A stretch of DNA of 22,401 nucleotides from JBGTIS01 sp041745535 (GTDB taxonomy: Bacteria > Bacteroidota > Bacteroidia > Cytophagales > Cyclobacteriaceae), in assembly GCA_041745535.1 (NCBI GenBank), contig JBGTIS010000327.1, positions 1-22,401 of the forward strand, in the 5' to 3' direction. Each line of letters begins with the position of its first letter. The first letter of the stretch is position 1. The notes beneath the pieces were generated by a model. The model ran no database searches, was not told where the DNA came from, and worked only from the letters and a program-made list of their open reading frames with translations. A program made the position numbers and the translations under genes. Positions 15,089 through 22,401 of this stretch are shown piece by piece.

Positions 15089-16744
15089 TCAATGGGAAAA
15101 CTTTTTTCCTAGAGTCCATTTTAAGCCAACCAGCAAACCTAATCCATTATAAATTTGACCGGCATCGAAAGCCAAAGTTGTATTTAATTCCAGATTTGTT
15201 TTTGCAGGTAGTTTCGTAAGTGCTTCTATCATAAAATACGACTGATTCAATGGTTTTTTAAAGGCATACAAATACTGCTCAAAATCAGGTGATTTAGTTA
15301 ACCATTCTCTGATGCCGTTATTCAGTCCCGCATAGGTACCAAAGTTTCGGGTAAAAGTAGCCAGCAATCTGTAATGTAAAGTTTTAGTGGCAAATCCTTC
15401 AATGCCTAAGTGGTGCGCTACGATGCGATTGTTTACAATATTTTTATCAAAACTATTGAGATTATCCAGAAAAAGTTCTGCCCTGTCCTTCGTCATAAAA
15501 AGAGGAGTTCCAAGGATTTTACCCATATAGGTCCAACCTGAATGATAAAGGTAGTTATTGTAATAATCGTCCCGTCCATCATAGGGAAAACCATAATTGG
15601 TATCCATATCTAGCCGGCGATTGGGCAGGCCCGGACTACTTTGGTATTTTGTGTACACATATTCATATAATATATTTTTGATCAATGAATATGGCTTTAT
15701 AGTCCGCATATTAATTCCCAGAAGCCGGTCGCGATACCCTTGTCGGAAGGTAACGCCTGATTTATCTTCAAACGGGCTTTGGTTGTATACCAGAATTTTA
15801 AAATCTTTTAAGTTTATATTAACACCAAAATCAACAATGCCTAAATGATTGCCTAAGGCATTTATTTTTTCTCCTCTAAAGGTGCTGTCAGTGGAGCCTG
15901 AGCCTACCAGCACATTCAGGTATTCCCTAAAATTTCGCGGTATTTTTGTACCGCTAGGATGTTTCCCTCCCCACATCGCATAATGGATAATTCCGGCATA
16001 AACATTAACAGGAAGTTTACCTCCAGCTTTCAGATAAAACGATTTCAGGTGTAAATAAGGGTTTGCTGTGTCTCTGTCTTTCTCAAACCAGCCATGACCA
16101 AAATTACCTTTAAATTGTAAATAGCCTTTGGTAAAAGGGATGTTACTATAATTTGGTACCGCCAATACTATCATAGGGAGTGGCCTTGCATTTCTACTTA
16201 TAGCCAGGGATCCGGTTGAAAGAGAAGGAGTATGTGTACCCATAGTCGTTTCTTCCCTGCCCGCTCTAAGTTCAAGTATACCATATTTTACTTTTACATA
16301 CCCCTGTTGCGGTAAAATACTTTTTTTGAGACCATTATTAAAATTTGGTTTACCCAGAAAATCTATTCCGAATGCTATACCAAATTTTTTTGCCTTGCGG
16401 TAAGGAGCAGCAACGCCTGCTCTGACCAGTCCATTAAATTGCTGATCGTCAAAAATGCCATAGCGATCAGATAATATCCAAAAAGGTTGGTATTGTTTGG
16501 GTGAGCCGGTAAAAATAGTTTCTGCCTGATAGCTGATAGAATCTATGAATTGAGCATTAGCCGGAATTTGCTGGATATAAATTCCAATAATTAAAAAAAA
16601 AGGCAGAAAATACCTTTTTAATAAAGTTAAAGGAAAAAAAAATGAGATCAACCTAGCTGGCGTTAAATGAAGGAAACAATTACTGAAAAAAAAATAAAGG
16701 CTACAATAAAGTAGCCACATATTTTTAGTAAAAAATTCTCCCAA
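15089..16744 (-). CDS. Wzi-family capsule assembly outer-membrane protein
   Basis: The protein resembles the Bacteroidota branch of the Wzi family (PF14052-like), outer-membrane beta-barrels that hold or assemble surface polysaccharide. Alternating hydrophobic/aromatic strands run from about residue 66 to the end. Typical segments include WTYMGKILGTPLF (about 417-429) and the last strand GLLVGLKWTLGKKF. The C-terminus lacks the terminal Phe but ends close to one (KKFSH). The exact start is uncertain. From the ATG at 16744 the protein is 551 residues with a Phe-rich 42-residue lead before a clear signal peptide (KRYFLPFFLIIGIYIQQIPANAQ, 43-65, cleavage after ANA). A TTG at 16651 would give a more normal signal peptide. 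It lies 36 bases downstream of the AraC-family gene on the same strand, probably as one operon. Confidence 0.75.
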   Translation of the reverse strand: MGEFFTKNMWLLYCSLYFFFSNCFLHLTPARLISFFFPLTLLKRYFLPFFLIIGIYIQQIPANAQFIDSISYQAETIFTGSPKQYQPFWILSDRYGIFDDQQFNGLVRAGVAAPYRKAKKFGIAFGIDFLGKPNFNNGLKKSILPQQGYVKVKYGILELRAGREETTMGTHTPSLSTGSLAISRNARPLPMIVLAVPNYSNIPFTKGYLQFKGNFGHGWFEKDRDTANPYLHLKSFYLKAGGKLPVNVYAGIIHYAMWGGKHPSGTKIPRNFREYLNVLVGSGSTDSTFRGEKINALGNHLGIVDFGVNINLKDFKILVYNQSPFEDKSGVTFRQGYRDRLLGINMRTIKPYSLIKNILYEYVYTKYQSSPGLPNRRLDMDTNYGFPYDGRDDYYNNYLYHSGWTYMGKILGTPLFMTKDRAELFLDNLNSFDKNIVNNRIVAHHLGIEGFATKTLHYRLLATFTRNFGTYAGLNNGIREWLTKSPDFEQYLYAFKKPLNQSYFMIEALTKLPAKTNLELNTTLAFDAGQIYNGLGLLVGLKWTLGKKFSH

Positions 16745-16780
16745 GCCTACTAAGGCCCAAATAAGTTAAGAAGCGCTGTG

Positions 16781-17704
16781 TTAAATATTCATTAAAGATT
16801 CTCTACGCCGCATTTTGCCAGCAGGGATACCAAACATCATTTTAAAACGCCGACAGAAATAAGCGGTATCTTTATAGCCAACTGCCTTACCAATTTCTCT
16901 GATGCTCTTCTTGGTAGTTCGTAATAAATTTACCGCTTGTTCCATCCTTTGGTATTCAATATAATCTTGTGGATTGATCCCAGTTAGCATTTTAAAATAC
17001 TGGCCTACATAATCTTCTGATACATTGGCTACATTTGCCAGCACTTTGTTTGATAAATCTCCTCCAATGTTTTCTTTGATAAAAGCAAAAATATCGATTA
17101 GGCGCGGATCTTTAAAATAGGTGCTGTTGGTAGCAAGTTGCTCTACAAACATGCGGCTCTGCAAAATGTGACGGATAATTTCCACCACCATTCTTTCTGT
17201 ACTGATTTTGATAATTCTATCTTTTCCAGCCAGGTCCGAAGAGTTTTCTTTTAAAATGTCTTTGATCAGGTCAACAATTTTGTCGTTTTCATCTACCACA
17301 AAAGGAGGAATATCCAAGGAGGCAAAGAAATTCACTGAGTCGAAAACTTTTGCCTCAAAAGTAATATAGCTAAAATTATCGGCTTCTAATTTGGTAATAT
17401 CAGTTGTTTCAAGGGACTGAAAATACAATTCCTTATTGTTGATAAAATCATCATTGGAAAGTTTAACAGCGTCTCCGCTGCCGTAGGTAATTGAAACCAT
17501 CTTTCCCCCGGGAATAAACAATACATTGCCACCATCTACTACTTCTGCATCCTGTCCATATTTAATTTGTCCACGATTCAGAATTAGGATGGTATTTTCT
17601 ACATCATAATAATTCTGAATAGTAACAGGCTGAAGAATTCTGATGTTTTTCGATTTAATAAATCGTACGCTGAGCGATTCGATTATTTTATTATAATCTT
17701 CCAT
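16781..17704 (-). CDS. AraC-family transcriptional regulator
   Basis: The 307-residue protein has a C-terminal AraC/XylS DNA-binding domain with two helix-turn-helix units, at about 217-238 (LSNKVLANVANVSEDYVGQYFK) and 267-288 (SIREIGKAVGYKDTAYFCRRFK), followed by the typical F-G-x-x-x-G-K-x-R end. The N-terminal 190 residues contain a probable beta-rich, cupin-like sensor part (VENTILILNRGQIKYGQD, NVLFIPGGKMV), followed by a helical linker. The ligand is unknown. It stands immediately upstream of the Wzi-family gene (36 bases), so it may control that gene or be co-transcribed with it. A TATTTTTG (-7-like) element lies 27-34 bases before the ATG. Confidence 0.92.
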   Translation of the reverse strand: MEDYNKIIESLSVRFIKSKNIRILQPVTIQNYYDVENTILILNRGQIKYGQDAEVVDGGNVLFIPGGKMVSITYGSGDAVKLSNDDFINNKELYFQSLETTDITKLEADNFSYITFEAKVFDSVNFFASLDIPPFVVDENDKIVDLIKDILKENSSDLAGKDRIIKISTERMVVEIIRHILQSRMFVEQLATNSTYFKDPRLIDIFAFIKENIGGDLSNKVLANVANVSEDYVGQYFKMLTGINPQDYIEYQRMEQAVNLLRTTKKSIREIGKAVGYKDTAYFCRRFKMMFGIPAGKMRRRESLMNI

Positions 17705-17730
17705 TCTTAATTTAGGTTGTATTTTTTTAG

Positions 17731-17738
17731 CAAAAATA
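17731..17738 (-). promoter_or_regulatory. Putative -7 element of the AraC-family gene
   Basis: On the minus strand TATTTTTG matches TAnnTTTG and lies 27-34 bases before the ATG at 17704. No clear -33 TTTG is found at the usual distance. The surrounding 160-base gap is very AT-rich and contains no gene that I can support. A TATATTTG on the plus strand (17749-17756) has no gene behind it. Confidence 0.35.
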
Positions 17739-17864
17739 TCATAAATTTTATATTTGTACTATAAAAGTAATAAAAATATATAAGTTTACAAATAAATTAT
17801 TATAAGGTAAGAAGTAATATATTCAATTTTTAACATTTATGGGCAATAATAATAAAGATTCAGA

Positions 17865-19004
17865 TCATTTTACAATTTCTCTGGATATTACAATTTTCTG
17901 AATTTCACTGGTACCTTCATAAATTTGTGTAATTTTCGCATCCCGCATAAGGCGTTCTACATGGTATTCTTTCACATATCCGTATCCTCCGTGTATCTGT
18001 ACGGCATCGGTAGTAACTTCCATGGCTACCTGTGAGGCAAATAATTTTGCCATGGCACTGGCTTTGGTAAAGTCCTGTCCGGTATCTTTCAAATAAGCTG
18101 CCTGCCAGCAAAGTAACCGAGCTGCTTCTATTTTTGTTGCCATTTCAGCCAGCATAAATTGAATACCTTGGTGCCGAGCAATTTCTTTCCCAAAAGTTTT
18201 CCTTTCTTTTGCATAGGCCACAGCAAGTTCCAAAGCGCCGGCAGCAATGCCCAATGCCTGTGCTGCTATGCCAATACGGCCTCCATTAAGTACCTCCATG
18301 GCGAATTTAAAACCAAATCCGTCCTCACCAATTCTGTTTGTTTTTGGTACTTTTAAATTAGAAAACATCAGTGAATGCGTATCAGACGCCCTAATTCCCA
18401 TTTTATTTTCTTTTTTGCCAACCACAAAACCTTCCATCCCTTTTTCTACAATTAAGGTATTAATCCCTTTGTGCTTTTTTGCGGCATCTGTCTGGGCCAT
18501 CACTAAATAAACTGAAGCTGAGTTACCATTGGTAATCCAGTTTTTTGTGCCATTTATTAAATAATAGTCACCTTTGTCTTCGGCAGTTGTGCTTTGTGAA
18601 GTAGCATCTGACCCAGCTTCGGGTTCGGAAAGGCAGAAAGCACCAATTATTTCACCAGTTGCCAGTTTTTTTAGCCATTTATTTTTTTGCGCTTCAGTTC
18701 CGAATTTTTCTAGCCCCCAGCAAACTAAGGAGTTATTAACAGACATGCAAACAGAAGCGGAAGCATCTATTTTTGAAATTTCTTCCATGGCCACCACATA
18801 GGAAATGGTATCCATACCGCCGCCGTTGTATTCAGGTGATACCATCATGCCCATAAAACCCAGTTCACCCATCTTTTTTATTTGTTCTGAGGGGAATTTT
18901 TGTTGTTCATCCCTTTCAATTACTCCGGGTAACAGCTGGTTGCGGGCAAAATCTCTGGCTGCCTGTTGTACAGCAGCCTGCTCTTCAGTTAATTCAATTT
19001 TCAT
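17865..19004 (-). CDS. Acyl-CoA dehydrogenase
   Basis: This 379-residue FAD flavoenzyme of the acyl-CoA dehydrogenase family introduces the alpha,beta double bond in acyl-CoA, passing electrons to ETF. Signatures seen are GAFCLSEPEAGSD (121-133), NGTKNWITNG (151-160), KERKTFGKEIARHQGIQFMLAEM in the C-terminal helical domain, QIHGGYGYVKEY, and IYEGTSEIQ with the catalytic Glu363 in the position used by short/medium-chain enzymes. Length is normal. Chain-length preference (butyryl-like or branched) cannot be fixed from sequence. It stands alone on the minus strand, bounded upstream by the metallopeptidase terminator. An imperfect palindrome lies 35-51 bases before the start. Confidence 0.96.
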   Translation of the reverse strand: MKIELTEEQAAVQQAARDFARNQLLPGVIERDEQQKFPSEQIKKMGELGFMGMMVSPEYNGGGMDTISYVVAMEEISKIDASASVCMSVNNSLVCWGLEKFGTEAQKNKWLKKLATGEIIGAFCLSEPEAGSDATSQSTTAEDKGDYYLINGTKNWITNGNSASVYLVMAQTDAAKKHKGINTLIVEKGMEGFVVGKKENKMGIRASDTHSLMFSNLKVPKTNRIGEDGFGFKFAMEVLNGGRIGIAAQALGIAAGALELAVAYAKERKTFGKEIARHQGIQFMLAEMATKIEAARLLCWQAAYLKDTGQDFTKASAMAKLFASQVAMEVTTDAVQIHGGYGYVKEYHVERLMRDAKITQIYEGTSEIQKIVISREIVK

Positions 19005-19038
19005 GATAGAATATTAAAAAATGAAATTTAACACTTAG

Positions 19039-19055
19039 TATGTGTAACACACGTA
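19039..19055. promoter_or_regulatory. Imperfect palindrome upstream of acyl-CoA dehydrogenase
   Basis: TATGTGTAACACACGTA is a 17-base dyad with 6 of 8 pairs matching and a perfect TGTGT-A-ACACA core (19041-19051). It lies 35-51 bases upstream of the acyl-CoA dehydrogenase ATG (minus strand). Its position and symmetry suit an operator, for example of a TetR-type fatty-acid regulator, but no regulator gene is adjacent. This is an inference from symmetry only. Confidence 0.3.
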
Positions 19056-19115
19056 TTTATTATGCATGCCTACTATTAAGGTAAAAAATTTTGTATAACC
19101 AAATAATCATTCCAT

Positions 19116-19145
19116 AAAAAAAGGCATTTCGATTAAGAAATGCCT
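19116..19145 (-). terminator. Rho-independent terminator of the zinc metallopeptidase gene
   Basis: Read on the minus strand, a 9-bp stem (AGGCATTTC/GAAATGCCT, 19122-19130 with 19137-19145) with a 6-base loop is followed by a run of T residues (A-run at 19116-19122 on the plus strand). It lies 31 bases beyond the metallopeptidase stop codon and separates that gene from the acyl-CoA dehydrogenase gene. Confidence 0.85.
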
Positions 19146-19176
19146 GCTTTATTTATTGAAATCGTATATTATCTAA

Positions 19177-19866
19177 TTAGTCTCTGTTACCTAAGAACAT
19201 GGAGATGAAATACAGTAAGGTTACCAATGAACCCAATGCGGCTACCACATAAGTCATGGCTGCCCACTTCAACGCATCTTTTGCCATTCCATATTCCTGG
19301 GGCGAAGCAACCCGGTTGGCCTCAATCCAGGCCAGTGCTCTTCTGCTGGCATCAAATTCAACTGGCAAGGTCACCAATGAAAACAGGGTAATTACCGTAT
19401 AGCAGGCAATTATAATCAGAATGATGCCTTGAAAGGGAATTTGCATGAAGAACGCACCACCAAAAATACTGATCAGTACTACAATATTCAGAATTTTCGC
19501 GCTAACATTTTGAACCGGTACCATAGCGGAACGGAATTCCAGAAGGCTATACGCTTTGGCGTGTTGTACAGCATGACCACATTCGTGTGCCGCAACGGCC
19601 GCGGCCGCGGCCGAACGGCCATGATAAACTTCTTCACTCAGGTTTACCGTTTTGTCGGCAGGATTATAGTGGTCAGTCAAACGGCCAGGAACAGAAATTA
19701 CTCTTACACCCCTGATGCCATTATCATAAAGCATCTTTTCCGCGATATCTTTTCCGGATAACCCGGAACCCAACTGCACCTGCGAATATTTCTTAAATTT
19801 ATTTTTAAGCCTCTGGCTTACCGCGAAGCTTATAATCATGAAAACAATACCTATGAGTATCAACAT
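19177..19866 (-). CDS. Membrane zinc metallopeptidase, YugP type
   Basis: This 229-residue protein of the Zn_peptidase_2 (PF04298) family is related to B. subtilis YugP. It has an N-terminal membrane helix (1-17), then the zinc site HECGH (94-98, the HExxH motif) in AAHECGHAVQHA. Two further hydrophobic segments follow (about 125-162), then the conserved FDASRRALAWIE (174-185) and a last helix (about 205-225). His94 and His98 would bind zinc with Glu95 as catalytic base. Substrates of this family are not established. A run of five alanines before the motif is encoded by a GC-rich patch. The gene is monocistronic, with its own terminator after it and 211 bases before it. Confidence 0.93.
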   Translation of the reverse strand: MLILIGIVFMIISFAVSQRLKNKFKKYSQVQLGSGLSGKDIAEKMLYDNGIRGVRVISVPGRLTDHYNPADKTVNLSEEVYHGRSAAAAAVAAHECGHAVQHAKAYSLLEFRSAMVPVQNVSAKILNIVVLISIFGGAFFMQIPFQGIILIIIACYTVITLFSLVTLPVEFDASRRALAWIEANRVASPQEYGMAKDALKWAAMTYVVAALGSLVTLLYFISMFLGNRD

Positions 19867-19933
19867 TTCTTTATATTTATTTTATTATGTGCGAACTAAA
19901 AATTTAACCGGGCCGATATCTTATTAAATCTGC

Positions 19934-19948
19934 CGTATTTGAAATACG
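19934..19948. repeat. 15-bp perfect palindrome upstream of the metallopeptidase gene
   Basis: CGTATTT-G-AAATACG has perfect 7-bp arms around one base and lies 68-82 bases before the metallopeptidase ATG. The 211-base gap that holds it (19867-20077) is AT-rich and contains no gene or terminator that I can support. A role as operator is possible but unproven. Confidence 0.35.
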
Positions 19949-20077
19949 TAAACTGTATTTAAGATGTTTCCAGTTACATTTACAATCAGGACACTTTATT
20001 ATGTAATATTTGGTGACATCAAATAAAAAATTACAAAAAACAGGTAAGCCTTAAGCTAATATTCAAATCGTTTTTTC

Positions 20078-21097
20078 CTATTTAATGTGTGCCTTCGCGA
20101 TAATTTGCTCTCTGGTTTCTCTTCTGGAAATAAGCAGACTAACCGCGAAGCTTATCGCACCAAACACTACAAAAGAGAGTGTTTGGATACCATGGATTAA
20201 GGTAGCAAATAGCACACCATCTGATTGAGAAACGCCATATAGCACCAATACGCCGCTTACCAAAATATGAAAGGTGCCGATACCACCTTGTACAGGGGCT
20301 GCCATACCCAAACTTCCCATCACCAGCACAGAAAGCGCTGCCAGCAAACCCAACCCTGAAGTTTCGGGCAAAGAAAAGAAAACAAAGTATGAGGTAAGAT
20401 AATAAAACAACCACATCAAAATAGTGGATGCCCAGAACTGACCTCTCTGTTGTAATTTATTAATACTTAAAATACCATGAATCAATTCTTTTCCCAGCTT
20501 GTTCAACCTTTTGTATATCGCATTTTCTCTGATCTGAGTTTTATTCTTTTTTATTATAAAAACACCCAATACTAATAGTATAATGAGAATTCCAGCAACA
20601 ATTATTATGGTTTGTACATTTAATTTACCCAAAGTACCAGTTACAAAACTCAGAAAAAAACCTTTGAGCCGCTCAAATTCCACAACCAAAGCAAAAATAA
20701 TTACCGCCAGTAACGAAAAAACATCAATAATTCTTTCTGCCACTACCGTGCCCAGCGAAGTTGTTACAGGAATATCATCGGTACGTTTGAGCATGCCACA
20801 TCGAGTAATCTCGCCCATTCTGGGTAATAACAAATTAGCAAAATAACCCACCATTACCGCCAGAAAAGTACGGAAAAGGCCCGGTCTAAAACCTATGGGC
20901 GACAAAAGTAAGTTCCAGCGATAGGCCCGTGTGGCATGGCTGCCCAAAAAGAGAATCATGGAAAGAACTACCCATTTGTAATCTACCTCACCTAATTTGG
21001 CAAGCAGGGCGTTCATGTTCAGATCTTTATATACATACCATAGCAAACCAAAGGCTACCAACAAAGAAATGGTATATTTGAAAATATTTTTTAACAT
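20078..21097 (-). CDS. YbhN-type flippase-like membrane protein (LPG synthase TM family)
   Basis: This 339-residue integral membrane protein belongs to the lysylphosphatidylglycerol synthase transmembrane / UPF0104 family (PF03706), with about eight helices. Family segments visible are SHATRAYRWNLLL (54-66), MVGYFANLLLPRMGEITRC (82-100), where the P-R-x-G-E motif is typical, and AAPVQGGIGTFH (261-272). Homologues are proposed to move lipids or isoprenoid-linked substrates across the membrane. No catalytic aminoacyl-transfer domain is attached, so lysyl-PG synthesis is not expected. The ATG is 3 bases after the panD stop, so translation is probably coupled to panCD. The substrate is unknown. 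Confidence 0.88.
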   Translation of the reverse strand: MLKNIFKYTISLLVAFGLLWYVYKDLNMNALLAKLGEVDYKWVVLSMILFLGSHATRAYRWNLLLSPIGFRPGLFRTFLAVMVGYFANLLLPRMGEITRCGMLKRTDDIPVTTSLGTVVAERIIDVFSLLAVIIFALVVEFERLKGFFLSFVTGTLGKLNVQTIIIVAGILIILLVLGVFIIKKNKTQIRENAIYKRLNKLGKELIHGILSINKLQQRGQFWASTILMWLFYYLTSYFVFFSLPETSGLGLLAALSVLVMGSLGMAAPVQGGIGTFHILVSGVLVLYGVSQSDGVLFATLIHGIQTLSFVVFGAISFAVSLLISRRETREQIIAKAHIK

Positions 21098-21100
21098 AAA

Positions 21101-21451
21101 TTAGTTAATAACCCTGTTATGCTGATCGGGAAAAATTATAGCAGGTTTGAAAAGTTTAGCTTCTTCAAAATCCATACTTGCATATGAAATAACAATAACA
21201 ATATCGCCTACCTGTACTTTTCGTGCAGCCGGGCCATTCATGCAAACCATACCACTACCCCGTTCACCCTTAATTACATACGTTTCCAGCCGTTCGCCAT
21301 TGTTCACATTCACGATCTGCACTTTTTCGTTTTCAATAAGGTTCGCCGCATCCAGCAAATCCTCATCAATGGTAATGCTACCCACATAGTGTAATTCGGC
21401 CTGCGTAATTTTTACTCTATGTATTTTTGATTTTAAAACTTTAATATACAT
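21101..21451 (-). CDS. panD: Aspartate 1-decarboxylase proenzyme
   Basis: This 116-residue pyruvoyl enzyme makes beta-alanine from L-aspartate for pantothenate synthesis. It is made as a proenzyme cleaved between Gly24 and Ser25; HYVGSITID (21-29) carries that site at the same residue numbers as in E. coli. The new N-terminal Ser becomes the pyruvoyl group. Other family segments are present: KIHRVKIT (9-16) near the N-terminus, and NNGERLETYVI and MNGPAARKVQVGD. It follows panC by 31 bases and precedes the flippase-like gene by 3 bases. No panZ/panM maturation gene is seen nearby. Confidence 0.97.
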   Translation of the reverse strand: MYIKVLKSKIHRVKITQAELHYVGSITIDEDLLDAANLIENEKVQIVNVNNGERLETYVIKGERGSGMVCMNGPAARKVQVGDIVIVISYASMDFEEAKLFKPAIIFPDQHNRVIN

Positions 21452-21482
21452 TGTACACTCCTACTATCAATACTAAACTTAT

Positions 21483-22337
21483 TCACGAAGAAAAAAGAAG
21501 TAAGTTATCTATTAATCTTATATTATGCACATAACCCGCCATACAGAGGGCTACCTGCTTATGCTGGCTGATGTGTTTTACCGGATCCAGACTTTCCGCA
21601 TCCACTACTTCAAAATATTCTAAGTCCACTTCTGCAATATTTTCAAAATATTCCGCTATCAGTTTTTTAACAGCGTCCACCGTATTGTTCCGCAGCAGTT
21701 CCGCTTTGCCCAGGCTCAGTGCCTTGTACAAATGTAATGCCCATTGTTTATCCCGATCTGATAATCGGCTGTTTCTAGACGATAATGCCAGGCCTTGTTC
21801 ACTCCTCACAGTGGGTACTTGAACCAGTTCGAGCGGGAAGAACAATTCATCTACCAGTTGCTTAATAACGGCAAACTGCTGTAAATCTTTTTGGCCGAAA
21901 AATGCTACATCAGGCTGAACCAGGTTGAAAAGTTTGGTAACGACCAATCCAACACCCTGAAAATGTCCTGGCCTGAACTTCCCTTCCATCAAGGTTTCAA
22001 GTGTCCCCAAATTGAAATGAATTTTAGGCGTTCCAAAAGGGTAGATGAGGTCGTCAGTAGGACAAAAAAGAACATCGCATCCCAGCATTTCCAGAAAATT
22101 TTTATCCGCCTCCAAAGTTCGCGGGTATTTTTTTAAATCTTCTTTGCTGTTGAATTGCATTGGGTTAATATAAATACTACATACCGTAACCAACTTTCTT
22201 CGTAGCGAAGTTTCAATTAATTCGGCATGACCCTGATGCAAAGCTCCCATGGTGGGTACCAATCCGACCTTTTTTCCTCTGCTACGTTGTTCAGTAAGAA
22301 AATTTTTTAAAGGCAAAAAACCAGTAATTATTTGCAT
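21483..22337 (-). CDS. panC: Pantothenate synthetase (pantoate-beta-alanine ligase)
   Basis: This 284-residue cytoplasmic enzyme joins pantoate and beta-alanine using ATP, through a pantoyl-adenylate. VPTMGALHQGH (27-37) carries the HxGH nucleotide motif (His34, His37). FGQKDLQQF and LALSSRNSRLS (the KMSKS-like loop) are also present. Length is normal (E. coli 283). It is the first gene of panC-panD-flippase on the minus strand; panD, the next gene, supplies the beta-alanine it uses. A TACTTTTG element upstream is the likely promoter. No panB was seen in this window. Confidence 0.97.
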   Translation of the reverse strand: MQIITGFLPLKNFLTEQRSRGKKVGLVPTMGALHQGHAELIETSLRRKLVTVCSIYINPMQFNSKEDLKKYPRTLEADKNFLEMLGCDVLFCPTDDLIYPFGTPKIHFNLGTLETLMEGKFRPGHFQGVGLVVTKLFNLVQPDVAFFGQKDLQQFAVIKQLVDELFFPLELVQVPTVRSEQGLALSSRNSRLSDRDKQWALHLYKALSLGKAELLRNNTVDAVKKLIAEYFENIAEVDLEYFEVVDAESLDPVKHISQHKQVALCMAGYVHNIRLIDNLLLFSS

Positions 22338-22368
22338 TTAGCTAAGTTAATACATAATAAAAGGGTTG

Positions 22369-22376
22369 CAAAAGTA
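22369..22376 (-). promoter_or_regulatory. Putative -7 element of the panC-panD-flippase operon
   Basis: On the minus strand TACTTTTG, followed by CAACCC, matches the TAnnTTTG consensus. It is 32-39 bases before the panC ATG (22337), predicting a 5' leader of about 25 bases. The -33 region lies at the window edge and shows no clear TTTG. Confidence 0.5.
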
Positions 22377-22401
22377 CGCTTTTCTAATAAAAAATTGAAA
22401 A

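Noticed and set aside
17749..17756. Plus-strand TATATTTG as a promoter for a small gene or RNA
   Set aside because: No open frame or structured RNA was seen downstream on that strand before the opposite-strand acyl-CoA dehydrogenase; the motif is expected by chance in such AT-rich DNA.
19590..19620. GC-rich GGCCGCGGCCGC patch as a foreign insertion or repeat element
   Set aside because: It encodes an alanine run just before the HECGH motif of the metallopeptidase and stays in frame within a normal-length protein.
1..22401. CRISPR arrays, tRNA/rRNA genes, insertion sequences, prophage or toxin-antitoxin genes
   Set aside because: No regularly spaced repeats, tRNA-like folds, transposase motifs, terminal repeats or phage proteins were seen anywhere in the window.

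Overview
The window is an AT-rich chromosomal segment from a member of the Bacteroidota, most likely the Cytophagia (inference). The evidence is threefold. Several upstream regions carry the Bacteroidota-type -7 element TAnnTTTG. There is a Wzi-type outer-membrane protein preceded by an AraC regulator. The gene sets panC-panD-flippase and pyrR-pyrB fit this phylum. No rRNA, tRNA, CRISPR array, insertion sequence or phage gene was seen, and no gene-free gap exceeds about 240 bases.

Left part (1-9793), envelope glycan genes. A GT4 glycosyltransferase (5' end outside the window) and a membrane GT2 glycosyltransferase run rightward. Two polytopic GT-C-like membrane proteins run leftward. A UbiA-family phosphoribosyltransferase and a DprE2-like short-chain reductase run rightward. 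An AsnB-type amidotransferase and a GT9 (heptosyltransferase-like) enzyme run leftward. The UbiA/DprE2-like pair resembles two of the steps that make polyprenyl-phosphate arabinofuranose in mycobacteria. GT-C enzymes commonly use polyprenyl-phosphate sugars, so the neighbourhood could be a lipid-linked pentose branch of polysaccharide synthesis. The FAD oxidase (DprE1-type) needed between the two steps is not here.

Middle (9956-15088), mostly housekeeping. A secreted protein of unknown function is followed by pyrR-pyrB, with a clear promoter just before pyrR. A bidirectional terminator separates pyrB from the convergent recA. recA is divergent from a YigZ/IMPACT-family gene across a region with a strong inverted repeat.

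Right part (15089-22401), all leftward. In transcription order it holds panC-panD-flippase-like membrane protein (an apparent operon), a YugP-type zinc metallopeptidase with its own terminator, an acyl-CoA dehydrogenase, an AraC-family regulator and a Wzi-family protein.

Most genes belong to known families. The least explained items are the lipid-linked pentose neighbourhood, the 517-residue secreted protein, the AraC-Wzi pair and the operator-like repeats upstream of recA and several other genes.
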